A stretch of DNA of 64,000 nt from Tistlia consotensis USBA 355. GTDB lineage: Bacteria > Pseudomonadota > Alphaproteobacteria > Kiloniellales > DSM-21159. Both the position numbers and the translations under genes were made by a program. Positions 59,923 through 64,000 of this stretch are shown piece by piece; position 1 is the first letter of the stretch, and each line of letters begins with the position of its first letter. The notes below the pieces were generated by a model. The model saw only the letters and a list, made by a program, of their open reading frames with translations. It ran no database searches and had not been told where the DNA came from. The DNA is taken from positions 92,559-156,558 of the forward strand of contig NZ_FWZX01000012.1 in assembly GCF_900177295.1 (NCBI RefSeq). The letters run 5' to 3'.

Positions 59923-61338
59923 CTACTTCAGCAGGCAGGGATCGCAGATCCCGAGCATCGCCTTCTGGGCCTTGGCGGCGCCCTCGGCCGGGCTCAGCTT
60001 GCCCAGGCCGATCTCCTGCGAGATGCCGGTCAGCGCGTCGTAGAGCTCGTAGAACTTCGGCATCTTCGGCTTGCCGGTGGTGACCTCGAGCGAGCTCTTC
60101 ATGGCCTTGAACATGCCGGCCAGCGGGCCGTCCTGCATGACCGGCAGGGACCAGCTGCTCTCGCGGATCGGCACGCCGCCCTGGCCCGCCTCCAGCAGCT
60201 TCGTCTGCTGCTGCTTCTCGACCAGCCACTGCAGGAACAGGAAGGTCGCCTCCGGGTTCTTGCTGGCCTGGCTGATCACGATGGCGGAGGGCTCGCCCTC
60301 GACCGAGCGCTTGGCCTCCATGCCCTCCTTGTAGGGCATCGCGCCGTAGAGGAACTTGCCGGCGTAGGGCGAGGCGCCCGGCCGGTCGATGCCGAGCACG
60401 AAGTCGGACCAGGCGATGGCCTGGGCCGCGATGCCGTTGCCCATGACCGTCGGCACGTCGATCAGCGAGTACTCGGCCGTGCCCGGAGGCGCGAACTTCC
60501 AGAGCTCGGCCCAGGCGGCGATCGCCTCGACGTTGGTCGGCGTGTCGAAGGTCGGGTGGCCGTCGGCATCGACGATGTCGCCGCCGTAGGACTTGATGAA
60601 GTTGCCCCACATCGACAGGAAGGTGGAGCCGCCTTTGATGCCCTCCAGCACGATGCCGTAGAAGGGGCTGTCCAGGGTCTTGCCGGCCAGCGTGGCGCCG
60701 GCGGGCCGGGTGAAGAACTCGGCGATGTCGCGCAGCTGCTTGAAGGTCGTGGCCGGCGCGAGCGCGTAGCCGTACTTCGCCTTGAAGGCCGCCTGCTCGC
60801 CCGGATCGCCGAAGAGGTCGCCGCGCGCCCAGTAGATCTGGTTGTAGTTCCAGTTCAGGAAGCCGTACTGCTTGCCGCCGCTGAAGGCCGTGGTCTTGTA
60901 GGCCGGCTCGATCAGGTCGGCCTCGTCGAAGTCCGGATCGGCGAGCGCGGCATTGGCCTTGAGGTCGTCGATCGGCCGCAGCACGCCGGCGTCGAGCATC
61001 GGGCCGAGCTGGAAGCCGTGCAGCATGATCGCGTCGTAGTAGCCGCGGCCCGACAGCATGTCGGCCTGGCCCTTGTTGATCACCTCGAAGTGGTTGAGCA
61101 GCTCGTACTCGACCTTGATCCCGGTCTCCTCGGTGAAGGTCGGGACCAGCTTGGCCAGCGTCTCCTGCAGCGGCGTGATCTCGTCCAGCACGTGGATCGT
61201 CGTGCCCTTGTAGGGCTTGGCGGCCTCGGCATAGGACCAGGCGGCCGAGGCCGGGCCGGCGAGGCCGGCCAGCAGGCCCGTGGCGAGCGCGGCACCGGCG
61301 AGCAGCCGGCAGCGCGGAGTAAAGCCGTTCCTGTTCAT
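59923..61338 (-). CDS. ABC transporter substrate-binding protein, carbohydrate (family 1) type
   Basis: This 471-residue periplasmic protein has a Sec signal of about 33 residues (RLLAGAALATGLLAGLAG then PASAAWSY). The mature domain contains IHVLDEITPLQETLAKLVPT, FTEETGIKVEYELLNHFEV and GGIPIRE-like hinge residues (GGVPIRESSW near the end). It is longer than typical maltose-type proteins and closer to glycerol- or sorbitol-type ones. It ends in an unusual GICDPCLLK with a Cys-x2-Cys pair. It provides substrate specificity for the two-ATPase importer. Confidence 0.9.
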   Translation of the reverse strand: MNRNGFTPRCRLLAGAALATGLLAGLAGPASAAWSYAEAAKPYKGTTIHVLDEITPLQETLAKLVPTFTEETGIKVEYELLNHFEVINKGQADMLSGRGYYDAIMLHGFQLGPMLDAGVLRPIDDLKANAALADPDFDEADLIEPAYKTTAFSGGKQYGFLNWNYNQIYWARGDLFGDPGEQAAFKAKYGYALAPATTFKQLRDIAEFFTRPAGATLAGKTLDSPFYGIVLEGIKGGSTFLSMWGNFIKSYGGDIVDADGHPTFDTPTNVEAIAAWAELWKFAPPGTAEYSLIDVPTVMGNGIAAQAIAWSDFVLGIDRPGASPYAGKFLYGAMPYKEGMEAKRSVEGEPSAIVISQASKNPEATFLFLQWLVEKQQQTKLLEAGQGGVPIRESSWSLPVMQDGPLAGMFKAMKSSLEVTTGKPKMPKFYELYDALTGISQEIGLGKLSPAEGAAKAQKAMLGICDPCLLK

Positions 61339-61385
61339 CTTTTCTGGCTCCCCAGCTTGCTTGTCGAAGGGACTCGCAACGTCAC

Positions 61386-62546
61386 TCACGCAACCCCGGC
61401 CGTGCGGCTCGGCAGCTCGATCGCCCTGCCGCTCCGGCCGTCGAAGACCATCAGCCCGTCGCTCTCGAGCTGCAGGCCGACCCGCTGGCCGACGGCTAGG
61501 CCGCAGTTGCCGGCCGTCTTGGCGCGCAGCAGCGCCGCGCCGATCCGGGCGCTGACGATGGCGTGCTTGCCGAAGGGCTCGACCGTATAGATCTCGACCT
61601 GCGGCAGGCTCCCGGCCCCGGCCTCGCCCAAGGGCAGGAAGCGGATCGCGCGCGGCTTCAGGCCGAGCGTGACCGCCTCGCGCCCGGCCAGCTGCAGCAG
61701 GCCGGCGGCCAGCGACGGCTGCAGCGGCAGGCGCGCGCCCTCGCCGGTGACCAGCGCCGGCGGCCCCTCGCCCTGGGCGACGCGGCCCTCGACCAGGCTC
61801 ATCGGCGGGTCGCCGATCAGCCGTGCGACCCGGACGCTCGCCGGCCGCTCCCAGATCTCCTGGGGCGTCGCCAGCTGCTCGATCCGGCCGTCGATCAGCA
61901 CCGCCACCCGGTCGCCGACCGACAGCGCCTCCAGTCCGTCCGGCGTCGACCAGATCGCCGGCGCGGGACGCGCCGCGAGCCGCCGCTTGATCTCGCCGCG
62001 CAGGCGATGGCGCAGCTTGGCGTCGAGATGCGAGATCGGCTCGTCGAGCAGGGTCGCCGTCGCGCCTTCCTGGACCAGCGCGCGGGCCAGCGCGACCCGC
62101 TGCTTCTGGCCGCCGGACAGCTCCGCGGGCAGGCGCCCGGCCAGATGGCCGATGCCGAGCAGGTCGAGGGCCTGCTGCACCCGCTCGCTCAGCTCGCCGG
62201 CGCCGAGCGGCGGCAGCTGGCCCGGCGCACGCAGCGGCGAGGCGGCGTTCTCGAAGACGCTGAGATGGGGGAAGAGCGCGTAGCTCTCGAAGAGATAGGC
62301 GACCCGCCGCCGACGCGCCGGGACCTGCGCCAGGTCGGCGCCGCCCAGGGTCAGGCGTCCGCGGTCCGGCCGCTCCAGGCCGGCGATCAACCGGCAGAGC
62401 GTGGTCTTGCCGGCGCCCGAGGGCCCGGTCACCGCCAGCACCTCGCCCGGCTCGATCGCGAGCGCGACCTCGTCGAGCGCCTGGATCGCGCCGAAGCGCT
62501 TGGCGACGCCCTCGAGGACGAGACGGCCGGACGGCGCGTCGCTCAC
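61386..62546 (-). CDS. ABC transporter ATP-binding protein with degenerate H-loop (second ATPase)
   Basis: This 386-residue ATPase starts with GTG overlapping the first ATPase. It has Walker A GPSGAGKTT, signature LSGGQKQR and Walker B TATLLDEPISHLD, but the switch region reads IWSTPDGLEAL, so the H-loop His is replaced by Pro. The Q-loop is FESYALFPHL, Glu in place of Gln. A TOBE-type C-terminal domain follows. The site contributed by this subunit is predicted to be hydrolytically weak. Paired, non-identical ATPases recall the GlpS/GlpT pair of rhizobial glycerol importers. Confidence 0.9.
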   Translation of the reverse strand: MSDAPSGRLVLEGVAKRFGAIQALDEVALAIEPGEVLAVTGPSGAGKTTLCRLIAGLERPDRGRLTLGGADLAQVPARRRRVAYLFESYALFPHLSVFENAASPLRAPGQLPPLGAGELSERVQQALDLLGIGHLAGRLPAELSGGQKQRVALARALVQEGATATLLDEPISHLDAKLRHRLRGEIKRRLAARPAPAIWSTPDGLEALSVGDRVAVLIDGRIEQLATPQEIWERPASVRVARLIGDPPMSLVEGRVAQGEGPPALVTGEGARLPLQPSLAAGLLQLAGREAVTLGLKPRAIRFLPLGEAGAGSLPQVEIYTVEPFGKHAIVSARIGAALLRAKTAGNCGLAVGQRVGLQLESDGLMVFDGRSGRAIELPSRTAGVA

Positions 62547-63670
62547 GAGCGCCTCCGCAGGTTGCGGCCGCTCTCGGCGTCGAAGAGGTGCAGCGACCGG
62601 GCCGGCAGGATGACCGAGACGGCATCGCCGCTCCGCCAGCCGGTCGGCCCCTCGACCTCGGCGGTCAGGCGGAGGCCGCCTTCGGCCAGCGCGAGCGTGA
62701 GGACGTCGCTGTCGCCGCGCGGCTCCAGGTAGCGGACCTCGGCCGGCACCGGACGTCCCTCGATGCGCCGGGCGCCGGTCCCGTCGCGCGGCAGCACGAC
62801 CAGGTGCTCGGGCCGGATGCCGACCTCCAGGGCATGCGCGCCGGCGAGGGCGCCGAGCGCGACGGCGCTCTGGCGGTCGAGCTCGCTCAGCCAGCCCTCG
62901 CCCGCGACGATGCTGCTGCCGTCGCGCTGCTCGACGCGGGCACGCAGCAGGTTCATCGGCGGCTCGCCGATGAAGTTGGCGACGAAGAGGTTGGCCGGGC
63001 TGTCGTAGAGCTCGGCCGGCGTGCCGACCTGCTGCAGCACGCCGTCGTTCATCACTGCGACCCGGTCGGCCATGGCGATCGCCTCGCTCTGGTCGTGGGT
63101 GACCAGGATCGAGGTCAGGTCGGCGGTCCGCTGCAGCCGCTTGATCTCGGCGCGCAGCCGGACCTTCTGGTCGCCGTCGAGGTGGCTGAGCGGCTCGTCG
63201 AAGAGGATCAGCTCGGGATTGCGCACCAGGGCGCGGCCGATCGAGATGCGCTGCTGGGCGCCGCCCGAGAGGTCGCGCACCCGCTGCTGGCCGAGCTCCT
63301 CCAGGCCGAGCAGCGCCACGACCTCGTCGACCCGCCTCGCCGCGGCGGCCTTCGCCGTGCCGCGCACCCGCAGCGGAAAGGCGATGTTGTCGCGCGCCGA
63401 GAGGTGCGGGTAGAGCGCGTAGTCCTCGAAGACCATGGCGATGTTGCGTGCGCCCGGGCCGAGCTGCGAGACCGGGCGGTCGTCGAAGAAGATCTCGCCC
63501 TCGCTCAGCTCCTCGACCCCGGCGACCATCTTGAGCGTCGAGCTCTTGCCGCAGCCCGACGGTCCGAGCAGCGCCAGCATCTCGCCCTGCGGACAGGCGA
63601 GCTGCAGGTCGCGCACGGCCTCGACCGGGCCGTAGCGCTTCCAGACGCCGTCGAAGACCACTGCCGCCAT
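62543..63670 (-). CDS. ABC transporter ATP-binding protein, UgpC-like (first ATPase)
   Basis: This 375-residue ATPase starts MAAVVFDGVWKRYGPVEAVR. Walker A GPSGCGKSS, signature LSGGAQQR (Ala in place of the usual Gln), Walker B LILFDEPLSHLD and H-loop VTHDQSEAI are present, with Q-loop FEDYALYPHL. The nucleotide site is otherwise canonical. A TOBE domain occupies the C-terminal third. Its start codon is immediately adjacent to the left end of an insertion sequence, and no Shine-Dalgarno sequence is visible, so its native leader has probably been displaced. Confidence 0.92.
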   Translation of the reverse strand: MAAVVFDGVWKRYGPVEAVRDLQLACPQGEMLALLGPSGCGKSSTLKMVAGVEELSEGEIFFDDRPVSQLGPGARNIAMVFEDYALYPHLSARDNIAFPLRVRGTAKAAAARRVDEVVALLGLEELGQQRVRDLSGGAQQRISIGRALVRNPELILFDEPLSHLDGDQKVRLRAEIKRLQRTADLTSILVTHDQSEAIAMADRVAVMNDGVLQQVGTPAELYDSPANLFVANFIGEPPMNLLRARVEQRDGSSIVAGEGWLSELDRQSAVALGALAGAHALEVGIRPEHLVVLPRDGTGARRIEGRPVPAEVRYLEPRGDSDVLTLALAEGGLRLTAEVEGPTGWRSGDAVSVILPARSLHLFDAESGRNLRRRS

Positions 63671-63674
63671 CTAG

Positions 63675-64000
63675 GAGCTTGTCCGAGTAAGCGCCTTTGT
63701 CTCGACGCTCGGCAGTGGTCGTGATTCACTACGGTTCATGGGCAAGACCTATCGGGCTTGGGAGGTGGACCAGCGGTGGCTGTTGCCGCCGTCGGTGCAC
63801 GAGTTCGTTGCCGCGGACCATCCGGCGCACCTGGTGCGGGAGATCGTGCGCGGCGAGCTGGACCTGTCGGCGGTGCTGGGGCCGTACGAGCGGGAGCTGC
63901 GGGGCTATCCGCCCTATCATCCGGCGATGATGGTAGCGCTGCTGCTCTACGCCTACAGCCGCGGCGTCTACTCCTCGCGGCAGATCGCGCGGGCCTGCGA
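63675..64000. mobile_element. Left end of an IS1182-family insertion sequence
   Basis: The transposase gene at 63738 is plainly of the IS1182 type. The first bases, GAGCTTGTCCGAGTAAG, are a candidate terminal inverted repeat. Just outside lies CTAG (63671-63674), a palindromic tetranucleotide that could be the target duplication. The right end lies beyond the window, so neither boundary is proven. Confidence 0.75.
63738..64000 (+). CDS. IS1182-family transposase, C-terminus beyond the window edge
   Basis: About 87 residues are visible: MGKTYRAWEVDQRWLLPPSV is the family opening, followed by HEFVAADHPAHLVREIVRGE, LDLSAVLGPYERELRGYPPY, HPAMMVALLLYAYSRGVYSS and RQIARAC. This is the N-terminal DUF772-type DNA-binding region. 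The DDE catalytic domain lies beyond the window. It drives movement of the element whose left end is at about 63675. The orientation is opposite to that of operon G. Confidence 0.93.
   Translation, partial: MGKTYRAWEVDQRWLLPPSVHEFVAADHPAHLVREIVRGELDLSAVLGPYERELRGYPPYHPAMMVALLLYAYSRGVYSSRQIARAC

Noticed and set aside
1..64000. CRISPR arrays, tRNA or rRNA genes, riboswitches
   Set aside because: No regularly spaced repeats, no cloverleaf-like runs in the short intergenic gaps and no known riboswitch cores were seen by eye; a covariance-model search would be decisive.

Overview
The window is about 64 kb of very GC-rich, densely coding DNA without rRNA, tRNA or CRISPR. Many genes overlap by four bases (ATGA or GTGA). 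Solute-binding proteins, permeases, catabolic dehydrogenases and LacI/IclR/LysR/MarR/ArsR regulators dominate. This gene content and the protein style suggest an alphaproteobacterium, probably a metabolically versatile soil or marine heterotroph. I cannot assign a genus from the sequence. The stretch reads as an accessory catabolic and transport region: six complete or near-complete uptake systems, each tied to its own small set of enzymes and usually a regulator.

Layout. (A) 1-10616, minus strand: a GAF/PucR-type regulator, a flavin reductase with a C-terminal extension, an aldehyde dehydrogenase, an LLM-type flavin monooxygenase, a polyamine-type ABC transporter (binding protein, two permeases, ATPase), a NIPSNAP protein and an alpha/beta hydrolase cut by the window edge. 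(B) 11051-21330: a peptide/opine-type ABC importer and a GlpD-like FAD oxidoreductase on the minus strand, divergent from an ornithine-cyclodeaminase-family protein, an IclR regulator and a 2-hydroxyacid dehydrogenase. (C) 21343-34753: a TRAP transporter with two SDR dehydrogenases and a LacI regulator, followed by a Liv-type ABC operon with its own LacI regulator and SDR, divergent from a metallo-beta-lactamase-fold hydrolase. Related LacI-type operator sequences occur at both divergent promoters. (D) 34710-38714: a LysR gene, a cupin, an alpha/beta hydrolase, a decayed oxidoreductase fragment, and an ArsR/AHSA1 pair with a well-formed promoter overlapped by two operators.

(E) 39022-51963: a phytanoyl-CoA-dioxygenase-like protein, an AtzH/HpxZ-like protein, an amidase, a phosphoribosyltransferase, a small Rieske protein, a DUF1116 (AllG-like) protein, a MarR regulator, a three-gene molybdenum hydroxylase, an amidohydrolase, a class II aldolase and a GhrA-like reductase. 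Taken together this resembles breakdown of an N-heterocycle, ureide or amide, but the substrate is unknown. (F) 52027-55939: a second polyamine-type ABC operon. (G) 55930-63670: an ABC importer with two different ATPases, one lacking the H-loop histidine, followed by an acetamidase/formamidase and an isopenicillin-N-synthase-like oxygenase. (H) 63675-64000: the left end of an IS1182-type insertion sequence lying directly against the start of operon G.

Small-scale structure recurs. Stable hairpins or palindromic repeats lie between binding-protein and permease genes in every importer operon where these two genes are adjacent. Dispersed palindromic repeats occur at 58699-58779, 59772-59908 and, translated inside a gene, 44970-45035.
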